From Halobaculum saliterrae (lineage in GTDB: Archaea; Halobacteriota; Halobacteria; Halobacteriales; Haloferacaceae), in assembly GCF_009831625.1 (NCBI RefSeq), contig NZ_WUUS01000008.1:166658-230657 (forward strand): DNA of 64,000 bases, written 5' to 3'. The notes beneath the pieces were generated by a model, which was given only the letters and a program-made list of their open reading frames with translations, was not told the DNA's origin and ran no database searches. The translations under genes were made by a program, and so were the position numbers. Shown piece by piece: positions 34,056 to 43,507 of the stretch; position 1 is the first letter of the stretch, and the number at the start of each line of letters is the position of its first letter.

Positions 34056-34955
34056 ATGAGCACGCAAGTTCCAGAGACGGAGACGGAAACCGAGGCAGAG
34101 ACCGACGTCGAGCACAGCGAGCCGCTCGCGCCCGCACAGGAGGAGCGGATGCGCAAGAAGGCCGAGGCCCGCGCCGACCGCGAGGAGCGCGCACGTCGCG
34201 AGGCCGCCGAGCGTGCGGACGACGACGAGGACACCTACCATCTGAAGGTGTTCCGCTTCGACCCGGAGGTCGAGGGGAAACAGGAGCCCCGCTTCGACGA
34301 CTTCCACGTCCCCTACGAGAAGGGGATGACCGTCCTCGACGCGCTCATCTACGCCCGGGACACGTTCGACTCCTCGCTCACGTTCCGGCACTCCTGCCGG
34401 CAGGCGATCTGCGGGTCGGACGCGCTGTTCATCAACGGTCGCCAGCGGCTCGGCTGCAAGACGCAGCTGTCCGACCTGGACCAGCCGGTTCGCGTCGAGC
34501 CGCTCCCGCACGCGGACGTGGAGAAGGACCTCGTCGTCGACATGGACCACTTCTACGACCAGATGGAGGCGGTCGAGCCGTACTTCGACGCCGACGAGCT
34601 TCCCGACGGCGAACTGGAGGAGCAGCGGCAGACGCGGGAGAACCGCGAGAAGGTGAAGATGTCCACGCGGTGCATCTGGTGTGGCGCGTGCATGTCCTCG
34701 TGCAACATCGCCGCGGGCAACAACGAGTACCTCGGTCCCGCCGCGATCAACAAGGCGTACCGCTTCGCGATGGACGAGCGGGAGGGCGAGGACCGCAAGC
34801 AGCACCGGCTGAACATCCTCGAGCAGGAGAACGGCGTCTGGCGGTGTCAGACCCAGTTCTCGTGCACCGAGGTGTGTCCGAAGGACATCCCGCTGACCGA
34901 GCACATCCAGGAGCTCAAGCGGGAGGCGGTCAAGAACAACCTGAAGTTCTGGTAG
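34056..34955 (+). CDS. sdhB: Succinate dehydrogenase iron-sulfur subunit
   Basis: 299 residues. An N-terminal extension of about 60 charged residues (acidic, then a Lys/Arg/Glu helix) precedes the ferredoxin domain. CRQAICGSDALFINGRQRLGC gives the 2Fe-2S ligands (given in parts: CRQAICGSD and RLGCKT), CIWCGACMSSCNI a 4Fe-4S site, and CQTQFSCTEVCPKD the remaining cluster ligands. Transfers electrons from the flavoprotein to the membrane subunits. Followed after 155 bases by sdhA. Confidence 0.93.
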   Translation: MSTQVPETETETEAETDVEHSEPLAPAQEERMRKKAEARADREERARREAAERADDDEDTYHLKVFRFDPEVEGKQEPRFDDFHVPYEKGMTVLDALIYARDTFDSSLTFRHSCRQAICGSDALFINGRQRLGCKTQLSDLDQPVRVEPLPHADVEKDLVVDMDHFYDQMEAVEPYFDADELPDGELEEQRQTRENREKVKMSTRCIWCGACMSSCNIAAGNNEYLGPAAINKAYRFAMDEREGEDRKQHRLNILEQENGVWRCQTQFSCTEVCPKDIPLTEHIQELKREAVKNNLKFW

Positions 34956-35110
34956 GCTCACCCCGGTCAGCCACCCGAACCGGCACGCGATTGAAGTAGC
35001 CCGAACCCCAAGCGGATCCAACGACGAACCGTGGGGTTCGGCGACGACGGACGACCATCGAACGCAGCGACACCGACCGAACGCAGCAACACGGACACAA
35101 CACACGACAC

Positions 35111-36964
35111 ATGTACGAACACGACGTCATCGTGGTCGGCGCCGGCGGCGCGGGTCTCCGCGCGGCCATCGCCGCCCAGGAGGAAGGCGCGGACGTGGCC
35201 ATCGTCTCGAAGCTCCACCCGGTGCGCAGTCACACCGGCGCCGCGGAGGGCGGCATCAACGCGGCCCTGCGCGAGGGGGACTCGTGGGAGGACCACGCCT
35301 ACGACACGATGAAGGGGTCGGACTACCTCGGCGACGCCCCCGCCATCGAGACGCTCTGTAAGGACTCCCCGAAGGAGGTCATCCAGCTCGAACACTGGGG
35401 CATGGCGTTCTCCCGCGAGGACGACGGTCGCGTCTCCCAGCGACCGTTCGGGGGCCTCTCGTTCCCGCGGACGACGTACGCGGGCGCCGAGACGGGCCAC
35501 CAGCTGCTCCACACGATGTACGAGCAGCTCGTCAAGCGCGGCATCACCGTCTACGACGAGTGGTACGTCTCGGATCTGGCCGTCACGGACGAGGAACGTC
35601 CGGAGGACCGCACCTGTCACGGCGTCGTCGCCTACGACATCCAGAGCGGCGAGCTGTCGGGATTCCGCGCGAAGGAGGGCGTCATCCTCGCGACCGGCGG
35701 GCTCGGGCAGGTGTTCGAACACACCACCAACGCCGTCGCCAACACCGGCGACGGGGTGGCGATGGCCTACCGCGCCGGCGTGCCCATCGAGGACATGGAG
35801 TTCATCCAGTTCCACCCGACGAGCCTGCCGAGCACGGGCGTACTCATCTCCGAGGGCGTCCGCGGCGAGGGCGGCATCCTCTACAACGCGGAGGGCGAGC
35901 GCTTCATGTACGAGTACGGCTACGCGAGCAACGACGGGGAGCTGGCCTCCCGCGACGTCGTCGCCCGCGCGGAGCTGAACGAGGTGGGCGAGGGCCGCGG
36001 CATCGACGACGAGTACGTCCACCTGGACATGCGCCACCTCGGCGAGGAACGCATCACGGACCGGCTCGAGAACATCCTCCACCTCGCGAAGGACTTCGAG
36101 GGCGTCGACGGGCTGGAGGAGCCGATGCCCGTCAAGCCCGGCCAGCACTACGCGATGGGCGGCATCGAGACCGACGAGAACGGCGAGACGTGCGTCGGCG
36201 GCCTGTACGCCGCTGGCGAGTGCGCCTGCGCGTCCGTCCACGGCTCGAACCGCCTCGGCGGCAACGCGCTGCCGGAGCTCATCGTCTTCGGGAAGCGAGC
36301 GGGCGCCCACGCCGCGGGCAAGGACCTCGGCACCGCCGAGATCGAGACCGGCCAGCGCGGCGACTACGAGCTCGGCGAGCTCGACACCCCGGTCCAGCCC
36401 GGCGAGGTCGAGCCCGCCGGCGGCGAGGGAGACGCGGTCGCCGACGGCGGCGTGGCCGCCGAAACCGGTTCGGGTGACGGCCACGACATCGTCGAACGCG
36501 CGGTCGTCCGCGAGCGTGAGCGCGTCCAGTCGCTCATGGAGAAGGACGACGGCGTCCAGCACGCGGAGATCCGCTCCGACGTGCAGGACTCGATGACCGA
36601 GCACGTGAACGTCTTCCGCGAGGAGGACGGCCTCAAGCAGGCGCTCGAGGACATCGCGGAGGCGCGCGAGCGGTATCAGGACGTGTTCGTGAAGGACCCC
36701 TCGCGCACGTTCAACACCGACCTCATCCAGACGCTGGAGACGCGCAACATCCTCGACCTGGCGGAGGCGATCACCCTCGGCGCGCTCGCACGCGACGAGT
36801 TCCGCGGCGCCCACTGGCGCGCGGAACACCAGGAGCGCCGCGACGAGGAGTGGCTCAAGCACACGATGCTGTCGTGGAACGACGGCACGCCAGAACTCTG
36901 GTACAAGCCGGTCCTCCTCGAGGGCGAGGACAAGGAGTACGAGCCGAAGATCCGCTCGTACTGA
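35111..36964 (+). CDS. sdhA: Succinate dehydrogenase flavoprotein subunit
   Basis: 617 residues. VIVVGAGGAGLRAAIAAQE binds FAD, RSHTGAAEGGINAAL carries the histidine for covalent FAD, QFHPTSLPSTGVLISEGVRG and HLDMRHLGEERI are substrate-site regions, and GGIETDENGETCVGGLYAAG and GSNRLGGNALPELIVFGKRAG are typical. An acidic glycine-rich insert of about 40 residues near 430-470 is a haloarchaeal feature. Oxidises succinate to fumarate in the TCA cycle. The 155-base gap before it is long for this operon, and no clear promoter is visible there. Confidence 0.95.
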   Translation: MYEHDVIVVGAGGAGLRAAIAAQEEGADVAIVSKLHPVRSHTGAAEGGINAALREGDSWEDHAYDTMKGSDYLGDAPAIETLCKDSPKEVIQLEHWGMAFSREDDGRVSQRPFGGLSFPRTTYAGAETGHQLLHTMYEQLVKRGITVYDEWYVSDLAVTDEERPEDRTCHGVVAYDIQSGELSGFRAKEGVILATGGLGQVFEHTTNAVANTGDGVAMAYRAGVPIEDMEFIQFHPTSLPSTGVLISEGVRGEGGILYNAEGERFMYEYGYASNDGELASRDVVARAELNEVGEGRGIDDEYVHLDMRHLGEERITDRLENILHLAKDFEGVDGLEEPMPVKPGQHYAMGGIETDENGETCVGGLYAAGECACASVHGSNRLGGNALPELIVFGKRAGAHAAGKDLGTAEIETGQRGDYELGELDTPVQPGEVEPAGGEGDAVADGGVAAETGSGDGHDIVERAVVRERERVQSLMEKDDGVQHAEIRSDVQDSMTEHVNVFREEDGLKQALEDIAEARERYQDVFVKDPSRTFNTDLIQTLETRNILDLAEAITLGALARDEFRGAHWRAEHQERRDEEWLKHTMLSWNDGTPELWYKPVLLEGEDKEYEPKIRSY

Positions 36965-37155
36965 GTCGTCCCGCCGTCGCACCTCACGGGAGCTGAGTTC
37001 CGATTCTCCCCGTTCGCCTCGCCGTCAGGAGTCGAAACTGGGGACCGCTGACGGTCGGTCGAGTATTATTTCGAGACGGAGTACATCTCTCTATCCGGTT
37101 GTTTCGACAGTTTCGGGGGGCTCTCGAACGGATTTCGACGAACGACGTACCACAG

Positions 37156-37161
37156 TTTTAC
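37156..37161 (+). promoter_or_regulatory. TATA-like box of the small wHTH gene
   Basis: TTTTAC, within CAGTTTTACAGG, about 30 bases before ATG 37190: leaderless spacing. Confidence 0.45.
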
Positions 37162-37189
37162 AGGTGTCGAATCCCACGTCGGATCCACG

Positions 37190-37468
37190 ATGGTTACTAC
37201 GCACGCTGACGGCGCGGATGCGGCCGACACCGCCGACACCGCGACCGCCGACGGCGACGCGGAGACGCCGATGACGACGCTTCCCGACGGAGTCTCCTCC
37301 CCCCGGGGAAAGCTGGTGTACCTCTATCTCGCGACCCACGGCGCGGTCCGCGAGGACGACCTTTGTGAGGGGTTGTCGATGAAACGGATCTCGCTGTACT
37401 CCATCCTGGGGGCGCTCCGGGAGGCCGGGCACGTCGAGAAGGCGGACGGCCGCTACGCGCTGGCATAG
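37190..37468 (+). CDS. Small winged-helix DNA-binding protein
   Basis: 92 residues. After an Ala/Asp/Thr-rich N-terminus of about 35 residues comes a single winged helix: RGKLVYLYLATHGAVREDDL, the recognition region LSMKRISLYSILGALREAGH and the wing VEKADGRYAL. No effector domain. A transcription factor or transcription-linked chromatin protein of unknown target, placed between the sdh operon and the convergent liv operon. Confidence 0.78.
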   Translation: MVTTHADGADAADTADTATADGDAETPMTTLPDGVSSPRGKLVYLYLATHGAVREDDLCEGLSMKRISLYSILGALREAGHVEKADGRYALA

Positions 37469-37537
37469 GCGGGCAAGCCGGAACAGGGTCGGCCCGTCCG
37501 GATCGGGACGAATCGACTCGACTGGTGTCCGAGGGAG

Positions 37538-38425
37538 CTACCCGCCGAGGAAGTCCTTGCGGACCTGTTCGTCGTTCAACAGGGCGTCCCCCTCGTCCAC
37601 GTACGCGTTCTCGCCGTTGACGAGGACGTAGCCGCGGTCACAGCGACGCAGCGCCTGTTTGGCGTTCTGTTCGACCATGAGGACCGCGGTGCCCTCCTCG
37701 TTGATGCGGTCGATGCGGTCGAACATCTCCTGAACCAGATCGGGCGCGAGCCCGGCGCTCGGCTCGTCGAGCAACAGGAGATCCGGATCGAGCATCAGCG
37801 CGCGGCCCATGGCGAGCATCTGTCGTTGCCCGCCGGACATCGTCCCGGCGCGCTGGTCCGAGCGCTCCCGGAGGATCGGGAAGCGGTCGTACACCCACTC
37901 GATCTGGTCCTCGGGGACCTCGTCGAGGATGTACGCGCCCATCTCCAGGTTCTCGCGCACGGAGAGGCTCTCGAAGATGTTGTCGTTCTGGGGCACGTAG
38001 CCGATCCCCTCGTGGATGATCTCGTCGGGCTGGAGGCCGTGGATCGGCGTCTCCGCGAACTCGATGGTGCCGCCCATGTAGCTGGTCAGCCCGAACACCG
38101 ATTTCATCACCGTCGACTTGCCCGCGCCGTTCGGACCGACGATGGTGACGTACTCGCCGTCGCCCACGTCCAGGTCCACGTCGGTGAGGATCTGGAGGTC
38201 GCCGTAGCCGGCGTCGAGGTCGCGGACGCGGAGCAGGCTCTCCTCCGGAAGCGCGGCGTCGGCCGAGCGGGTCGCCCCCGCCGTCGCGGTTCCGCCGTCG
38301 GCGACGACCGGTGTCTCGGCGGTCGGGTGCGTCGAGGACTCGCGCTGCTCGTCCTCGCTGGCCTCGCGGGTCGGTCCGCTCCCCGCTCGGTTCGAGGCCT
38401 CCCTGCGGTCGGCCTCGCTCCTCAT
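37538..38425 (-). CDS. livF: Branched-chain amino-acid-type ABC transporter ATPase (LivF)
   Basis: 295 residues with a disordered N-terminus of about 70 residues rich in Glu, Arg and Thr, then the ATPase: Walker A GPNGAGKST, Q-loop VPQNDN, signature MSGGQRQML, Walker B LLLLDEPSAGL and switch VEQNA. The VEQN switch and YMGGTIEF-type sequence are LivF-like. Its ATG overlaps the livG stop (ATGA), the last gene of livHMGF. Confidence 0.9.
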   Translation of the reverse strand: MRSEADRREASNRAGSGPTREASEDEQRESSTHPTAETPVVADGGTATAGATRSADAALPEESLLRVRDLDAGYGDLQILTDVDLDVGDGEYVTIVGPNGAGKSTVMKSVFGLTSYMGGTIEFAETPIHGLQPDEIIHEGIGYVPQNDNIFESLSVRENLEMGAYILDEVPEDQIEWVYDRFPILRERSDQRAGTMSGGQRQMLAMGRALMLDPDLLLLDEPSAGLAPDLVQEMFDRIDRINEEGTAVLMVEQNAKQALRRCDRGYVLVNGENAYVDEGDALLNDEQVRKDFLGG

Positions 38426-39288
38426 ACGTCGCCTCCGAGGTACGCCTCGACGACGCGTTCGTCGCTCGTGACCTGTTCGGGGGTGCCCTCCGCGAGCACC
38501 GACCCCTGGTGCATGACGATGACGTGTTCGCAGTTGTTCATGATGACGTCCATGTCGTGTTCCACGAGCAGGAACGTGTTCCCACGCTCGCGGAGCTCGT
38601 GGATCCGGTCGAGCAGCTTCTCCTCCAGCGTCGGGTTGACGCCGGCGAGCGGTTCGTCGAGCAGCACGACCTCCGGGTCGGTCATCAGCGCGCGCGCCAT
38701 CTCCAGCAGCTTGCGCTGACCGCCCGAGAGGTTGCCCGCGTACTCCTCGGCGAGGTGGTCGATCTCGAAGAACTCCAGTTGCTGCCACGCCCGCTCGAGG
38801 AGTTCCTCCTCCTGTTCGACGACGCGATCGCGCAGCCCCGGCACGAGCGCGTTCGTGAGCCGTTCGCCGACTTGTCCCTTCGGCGCGAGCATCATGTTCT
38901 CCAACACGGTCATCTCCGGCAACTCGCGGGCGATCTGGAACGTCCGCACGAGCCCCTGCTGGGCGATCTCGTGGGTCGCCATTCCGGTGATGTCCGTCCC
39001 GTGGAACGTCACCCGTCCGGAGGTGGGCTCGTGCACGCCGGTGATGCAGTTGAACGTCGTCGACTTGCCCGCGCCGTTCGGGCCGATCAGCCCGGTGAGC
39101 GAGCCCTCCGCGACCGAGAAGCTCGCGTCGTCGACGGCGGTGATCCCGCCGAACGTCTTGCGGAGGTTCTCGACCACGAGCGGGTGATCGGCGGCGTCGC
39201 GCGCACCCTGTGCGGTCGCCTCCGACGGCTCAGCGTCGGCGGCGTCGCCGTCGGTCGCATCGGCGGCGACCGAGTCGTCGGCGCTCAT
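38422..39288 (-). CDS. livG: Branched-chain amino-acid-type ABC transporter ATPase (LivG)
   Basis: 288 residues. Walker A GPNGAGKST, RTFQIARELPEMTVLENMML is the LivG-type Q-loop region, signature LSGGQRKLLEMARALM, Walker B VVLLDEPLAGVNP and switch VEHDMDVIM. An acidic 30-residue N-terminus precedes it. Overlaps livF by four bases and livM by four bases, indicating one translationally coupled operon. Confidence 0.9.
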   Translation of the reverse strand: MSADDSVAADATDGDAADAEPSEATAQGARDAADHPLVVENLRKTFGGITAVDDASFSVAEGSLTGLIGPNGAGKSTTFNCITGVHEPTSGRVTFHGTDITGMATHEIAQQGLVRTFQIARELPEMTVLENMMLAPKGQVGERLTNALVPGLRDRVVEQEEELLERAWQQLEFFEIDHLAEEYAGNLSGGQRKLLEMARALMTDPEVVLLDEPLAGVNPTLEEKLLDRIHELRERGNTFLLVEHDMDVIMNNCEHVIVMHQGSVLAEGTPEQVTSDERVVEAYLGGDV

Positions 39289-41027
39289 CGTGCACCTCCG
39301 TCGCCGTCGGCCTCACGTCCGCCGTCCGCGACGGCGTCGCCGTCGGCGGTCGTCGAGCCGCCTCCCCCGCCGCCGCCCGGTCGGGTCAGCGATATCGCCG
39401 CCGCCTCCTCCTTCCGGTGGCCGAGCAGTCCCTCGGGGCGCCGCTGCATCAGCGCCACGAGGATGACGCCGACGAGGATGAACCGCAGCGCCGAGACGTT
39501 GTCGAGGAGGAACGCGAGGAACGGGAGCACCTCGCCCTCGACGAACGGCGCGACCGCCCCGGGGAACGTGCTCGGGGTGGAGCCGAAGTCGACGTAGTTG
39601 GTGACGACCCGTCGGACGTACACGGGCCCCTCCCAGAGGGCACCCGCGAACAGTGCGCCGCCGAGGACGCTCCCGGTGTTGGAGCCGGCGCCGCCGATGA
39701 TCAGCGCGACCCAGATGTAGAACGTGATGATCGGCCGGAACGCGCCGGGGTTGGTGAACCCCTGGCTCCCCTGCCAGAGGATGCCGCCCAGCCCCATCAG
39801 CCCGCAGCCGAACATGAACGCGACGATCTTGAAGCGGTTCGTGTCCTTGCCGAGCGACTTGGCGACGACCTCGTCCTCGCGGATCGCCTTCAGCACGCGA
39901 CCGAACGGGGAGTTCCCCGTACGGACGAGCAGCACGTAGAACAGCGCCACGAACGCCGAGAGCACGACCACGTACGCCCAGTTGCTGATGACCGACGGCT
40001 GGACCGCCAGATCCAGCGTGAACGCCGGCAGCGGGACGACCCCGAGCCACGACGACCCCGGCGGGATCAGCTCGATCCGAAGGCCGCGGAACAGCGGGAA
40101 CAGGACCGACCCCAACAGCGCGGGTTCGGCGCCGGCGCCGAACCCGTCGTAGAAGAGGAGCCTGACCGGGTTCCCCGGCATCGTGATGCCGGTCGCGCCG
40201 CCCGTGCCGGTCGTGACGCCGGCGATCGTGAACTCCTGGAGCGTTCGCGAGTTCAACGTGAGTCGGATGATCTCCGAGAAGGCCACGGTGACGATGGCGA
40301 AGTAGTCCGCCCGCAGTCGGAGCGCCGGAAGCGCCGCGACCAGCCCGACGATCGCGGCGGCGAGCACGCCGCCGAGGATGCCGATCGGGAGCGGGAGCCC
40401 GAGTCCGGGTACCGACGCCGCGCCGGCCTCCGTGGGCGAGGAGAGGATCGCCATCGCGTACACGCCGACGGCCATGAACCCCGCGATACCGATGTTGAAC
40501 ACCCCGGCGTACCCCCAGTGGAGGTTCAACGCCAGCACCATCATCGCGTACACGGCGGTGAAGAACAGCACCGAACTGAGCGCGCCCATGAGCCCGTTGA
40601 ACGGGAGGCCGAGCGCGACCGCAAACACGAAGAAGACGACGACGACGTGCCCGAGGACGATGAGCAGTTTGTCGACGTCGGACTCCATCCAGCGGTCCTC
40701 GAGCCACGCGACGTACGGCTCGGCCGGCGGCGCCGTGGCGACGTACAGCGCCGCGACGGTGACCGAGAGGTACACGAACCAGACGAGGCTCCCGCCGATC
40801 GGGAGCGTCCCGAGGTCGAAGCCCGCCACGAGCGCGAACAGCACGCCCCCGACCAGCAGGTGGCCCAGCGCGGTCGCCCACGCCGTGGCGCCGCCCTCGC
40901 TCCACCGGTCGCGGAACCACTCGCGGTACGGCGTCCAGCCGGGGATCTCCCGGCCGTCGTCGCCGGCAGCGGCGTCGTCGCCGGCGGCGTCCTCGGTCGG
41001 GTCGACGGACTCCGTCGGGGAGCTCAC
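39285..41027 (-). CDS. livM: Branched-chain amino-acid-type ABC permease (LivM) with N-terminal extension
   Basis: 580 residues, against roughly 330-430 in most LivM proteins. The conserved permease core starts near residue 135 (YAMMVLALNLHWGYAGVFNIGIAGFMAVG) and includes LRLRADYFAIVTVAFSEIIRL and RTGNSPFGRVLKAIREDEVVAKSLG, the loop that docks the ATPase. The first 130 residues add an acidic region and two or three extra membrane helices (HLLVGGVLFALVAGFDLG, LVWFVYLSVTVAALYVA, KLLIVLGHVVVVFFVFA). The tail ends with a glycine run and acidic residues. Start is the GTG overlapping the livH stop (GTGA). Confidence 0.9.
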   Translation of the reverse strand: MSSPTESVDPTEDAAGDDAAAGDDGREIPGWTPYREWFRDRWSEGGATAWATALGHLLVGGVLFALVAGFDLGTLPIGGSLVWFVYLSVTVAALYVATAPPAEPYVAWLEDRWMESDVDKLLIVLGHVVVVFFVFAVALGLPFNGLMGALSSVLFFTAVYAMMVLALNLHWGYAGVFNIGIAGFMAVGVYAMAILSSPTEAGAASVPGLGLPLPIGILGGVLAAAIVGLVAALPALRLRADYFAIVTVAFSEIIRLTLNSRTLQEFTIAGVTTGTGGATGITMPGNPVRLLFYDGFGAGAEPALLGSVLFPLFRGLRIELIPPGSSWLGVVPLPAFTLDLAVQPSVISNWAYVVVLSAFVALFYVLLVRTGNSPFGRVLKAIREDEVVAKSLGKDTNRFKIVAFMFGCGLMGLGGILWQGSQGFTNPGAFRPIITFYIWVALIIGGAGSNTGSVLGGALFAGALWEGPVYVRRVVTNYVDFGSTPSTFPGAVAPFVEGEVLPFLAFLLDNVSALRFILVGVILVALMQRRPEGLLGHRKEEAAAISLTRPGGGGGGGSTTADGDAVADGGREADGDGGAR

Positions 41028-42121
41028 GCGGTGGTCACCCCCGAGAAGAGGCCGTCGGGCTTGAACAGCAGCACGAAGATCATGACGGCGAAGGCGGCGA
41101 CCGTCGAGAACTCGCTGGGCAGCCACACGAGCGAGATGCTCTGTGCGATGCCGATCGTGATGCCGCCGAACATCGCGCCGTAGATGGAGCCGATACCGCC
41201 GAGGATCACCGCCGCGAAGATCAACAGGAGGAGCACCCACCCGAACTGGAAGTTCATCGCGCCGCGTTCGAGCGCGATGAGGAAGCCCCCGGCGCCCGCG
41301 AGGCCGCCGCCGATGATCCAGGTGAACCGGACGACACGCTCGGTCGGGATCCCGGTGACGCGCGCGAGGTCCTCGTTGTCGGCCATCGCCCGCATCGCCT
41401 TCCCGAGCTTCGTCGTCTGGAGCAGGAAGTGCACGGAGAGCATCAGCGCCGCCGCGATGACGACGAGCGCGACCTCGTGTCCGCCGACCCCGAACCCGCC
41501 GGCGATCGCGATGTCGGGCACCGACTGCGCGTCGGTGAGTCCGCGGGTGCGCTGCCCGAAGACGATGTAGATCGTGTATCGCAGCGCCAGCGCGACGCCG
41601 ATCGACGCGATGAGCAGCGAGATACCGCCCTCGTCGCGCATCGGTCTGTACACCAGCCGGTCGATGACGAGCGAGAGGACGATCGTGGCGGCCGCGGCGA
41701 CGAGCAGCCCGACGACGATCGCGAGCGGGGTCGCGAACGCCGACACGCCCAGGTCCCTCGTCGAGACGGAGCCGATGAACAGCAGCGTCGTCAGGTCGAA
41801 CTGTCCGGCGCCGGCGATCACCCACGTCACCGCCCAGCCGGCGAACGCGCCGGACGTGACGTAGTCGCCGTGGCCGAAGTTCGCGAAGTTCAGAATGCTG
41901 TACGTCATCGAGAGGCCGACGCCGGCCAACCCGATCGAGAGCCCGACCACGAGCCCGTCCCACAAGTATCCGACGAGCTGTGTGGTCGAGAGGCCCCCGG
42001 GCGTCGCGATCTGGCGAACGAGATCCAGCGCCAGAAGCGCGACGATGCCGGCGACGATGAGGACCGACGGTCGAGAGGTGACGAGGTCCCTGCCGCGTGT
42101 GTACGTTTCGCTAATGCCCAT
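41024..42121 (-). CDS. livH: Branched-chain amino-acid-type ABC permease (LivH)
   Basis: 365 residues, about eight membrane helices. LWDGLVVGLSIGLAGVGLSM, NFANFGHGDYVTSGAFAGW and AMRAMADNEDLARVTGIPTERV (the ATPase-docking loop) are LivH signatures. First gene of the operon; a GAAGGA Shine-Dalgarno lies six bases before the ATG and a GGTTAAGTG TATA-like box about 40-47 bases upstream. Transport of a branched-chain amino acid, or of urea or a short amide, cannot be told apart without the binding protein, which is not adjacent. Confidence 0.9.
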   Translation of the reverse strand: MGISETYTRGRDLVTSRPSVLIVAGIVALLALDLVRQIATPGGLSTTQLVGYLWDGLVVGLSIGLAGVGLSMTYSILNFANFGHGDYVTSGAFAGWAVTWVIAGAGQFDLTTLLFIGSVSTRDLGVSAFATPLAIVVGLLVAAAATIVLSLVIDRLVYRPMRDEGGISLLIASIGVALALRYTIYIVFGQRTRGLTDAQSVPDIAIAGGFGVGGHEVALVVIAAALMLSVHFLLQTTKLGKAMRAMADNEDLARVTGIPTERVVRFTWIIGGGLAGAGGFLIALERGAMNFQFGWVLLLLIFAAVILGGIGSIYGAMFGGITIGIAQSISLVWLPSEFSTVAAFAVMIFVLLFKPDGLFSGVTTA

Positions 42122-42159
42122 TGATATTCCTTCTCACGAATCGAGAGGTAGCCCGACGC

Positions 42160-42168
42160 ACTTAACCA
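42160..42168 (-). promoter_or_regulatory. TATA-like box of the liv operon
   Basis: GGTTAAGTG on the minus strand, about 40-47 bases before the livH ATG, leaving a leader of 12-18 bases that contains GAAGGA. Confidence 0.45.
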
Positions 42169-42258
42169 TTCTCTCACCCGCATCTCAGCGTCGTCGAGTC
42201 GACACGACGGACGGTCGGGCACAAGGGCCAAGCCGAACGCGGCCGTCCGATCGACAGG

Positions 42259-42942
42259 ATGCCCGCCGACCCCTCGGACGCCGACGCGCGCGACCGTTCC
42301 CGGCTCGACACCGGTGGGGCCGACGGGAACGAAAGCGAGGACGGTGAGACCGACGAGGAGGAGACGGACGGGCCCGCCGACAGCGTCCGGATCGAGGACG
42401 GAACGATGGACGACGTCGACGCGGTGGCCGACCTCTGGGTCGCCCTCGCGGACGGGCAACGATCGCACGGCACCCACCTCATGGCCGCCGGGAACCGCCC
42501 CGACGCGGCCGACGCCGCGGCCCACGCGGTCGTCACCGACGGGCTCGTCGTCGCGCGGGTGGGGGACACGGAGTCGACGGCCACGGAGCCCGGGGACCCG
42601 GACGCGTCGGACTCCGACGTCGCTGACATGTCGGGAACGAACGACAGGGGGATCGTCGGGTTCGTGTCCTTCGGTGTCGAGTCGGGACGGTACGACCTCG
42701 ACGTGACGCGCGGAGTCGTGTACAACCTCTTCGTTCGCGAGCGGCACCGTGACGCGGGCGTCGGATCCCGGCTGCTCTCGGCCGCGGAGTCCTCGCTCGC
42801 CGACGCGGGCGTCGACGTGGTCTCGCTGGAGGCGATGGCCCAGAACGAGGACGCGAGACGGTTCTACGAGCGGCACGGATACCGTCCGCATCGGGTCGAA
42901 CTGGAGAAGCCGGTCCGGGGGGACGGAAGCGATACCGATTAA
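42259..42942 (+). CDS. GNAT-family N-acetyltransferase
   Basis: 227 residues. An acidic N-terminal tail of about 40 residues leads into SVRIEDGTMDDVDAVADLWVAL; acetyl-CoA binding is at VYNLFVRERHRDAGVGSRLL (R-D-A-G-V-G), and the C-terminus EAMAQNEDARRFYERHGYRPH is typical. An acidic insert of about 25 residues divides the early strands. Acceptor unknown. The tRNA-Thr gene starts 29 bases after its stop. Confidence 0.85.
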   Translation: MPADPSDADARDRSRLDTGGADGNESEDGETDEEETDGPADSVRIEDGTMDDVDAVADLWVALADGQRSHGTHLMAAGNRPDAADAAAHAVVTDGLVVARVGDTESTATEPGDPDASDSDVADMSGTNDRGIVGFVSFGVESGRYDLDVTRGVVYNLFVRERHRDAGVGSRLLSAAESSLADAGVDVVSLEAMAQNEDARRFYERHGYRPHRVELEKPVRGDGSDTD

Positions 42943-42971
42943 ACGGAGGGGCCAGTACGCCCCCAGTACGC

Positions 42972-43045
42972 GCCGGGGGAGCATGGGCGGTGCATGCACT
43001 CGACTTGTAATCGAGACTTCGCGGGTTCGAATCCCGCCCCCGGCT
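42972..43045 (+). tRNA. tRNA-Thr (anticodon UGU)
   Basis: Full cloverleaf: acceptor GCCGGGG (42972-42978) pairs CCCCGGC (43038-43044), D stem GCAT/ATGC, anticodon stem CTCGA/TCGAG with loop CTTGTAA (anticodon TGT at 43006-43008), T arm GCGGG-TTCGAAT-CCCGC, discriminator T at 43045. CCA is not encoded and there is no intron. Reads ACA codons. Confidence 0.95.
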
Positions 43046-43507
43046 GTTCTGCCGAACGAACAGATGTGAACGCCCGCCGGAGGGGGGTCAGGTCCCACTC
43101 CCGTCGTTCGGGTACCGATCCGCACCCGGGAGCGATCGCTGGCCCGAACGCCCCCACCGAGACGGGTGTCGGGGATCGACTCATCCGATCGTTGCGTCGA
43201 GAACTCCCGCGTTCCCGGTAGGTTCGGCTTTCGAGCGACGCGGTTCGGGTCGGGTCGAACTACCGCACCGTATCGGTGTCATAACTTTCCATGGGCGTTT
43301 CGAACGCCGGACCCGACACGTCCGGGGCCGGGCGTGCGACACCATCATGCCGCATACGGACACGCCGTCGATCCGACCGAGCACGCGAAGCCCCGTCGAC
43401 GCCGTCGACGGCCGGAATCCGACCGAGGAGCGGACTCACGTCCGCTCGTCCCCCGAGAGAGGCGGGGGCACGCCCCCGTTGGCGACGCGAACGACAGGGG
43501 GGGACGA
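43046..43507. other. Gap between tRNA-Thr and the beta-helix protein gene
   Basis: No credible ORF: the open frames are arginine- and proline-rich. A perfect CGGGGG/CCCCCG hairpin (43463-43478) lies about 30 bases before the next start codon, and a GTCGAC-rich dyad is near 43396-43410. The promoter of the beta-helix gene must lie here, but no TATA box at a convincing distance is visible. I see no integrase or attachment-site duplication after the tRNA. Confidence 0.4.

Noticed and set aside
34956..35110. Leader ORF before sdhA like those before psmA and the subtilisin
   Set aside because: The only candidate frame (GTG 35031) runs past the sdhA start for a long way instead of ending on it.
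43166..43507. N-terminal extension of the beta-helix protein
   Set aside because: The extension is Arg/Pro/His-rich and precedes a good signal peptide at ATG 43508; a secreted protein would not carry it.
42972..43507. tRNA-Thr as an integration site for a mobile element
   Set aside because: No integrase and no repeat of the tRNA 3' end found downstream in the window.
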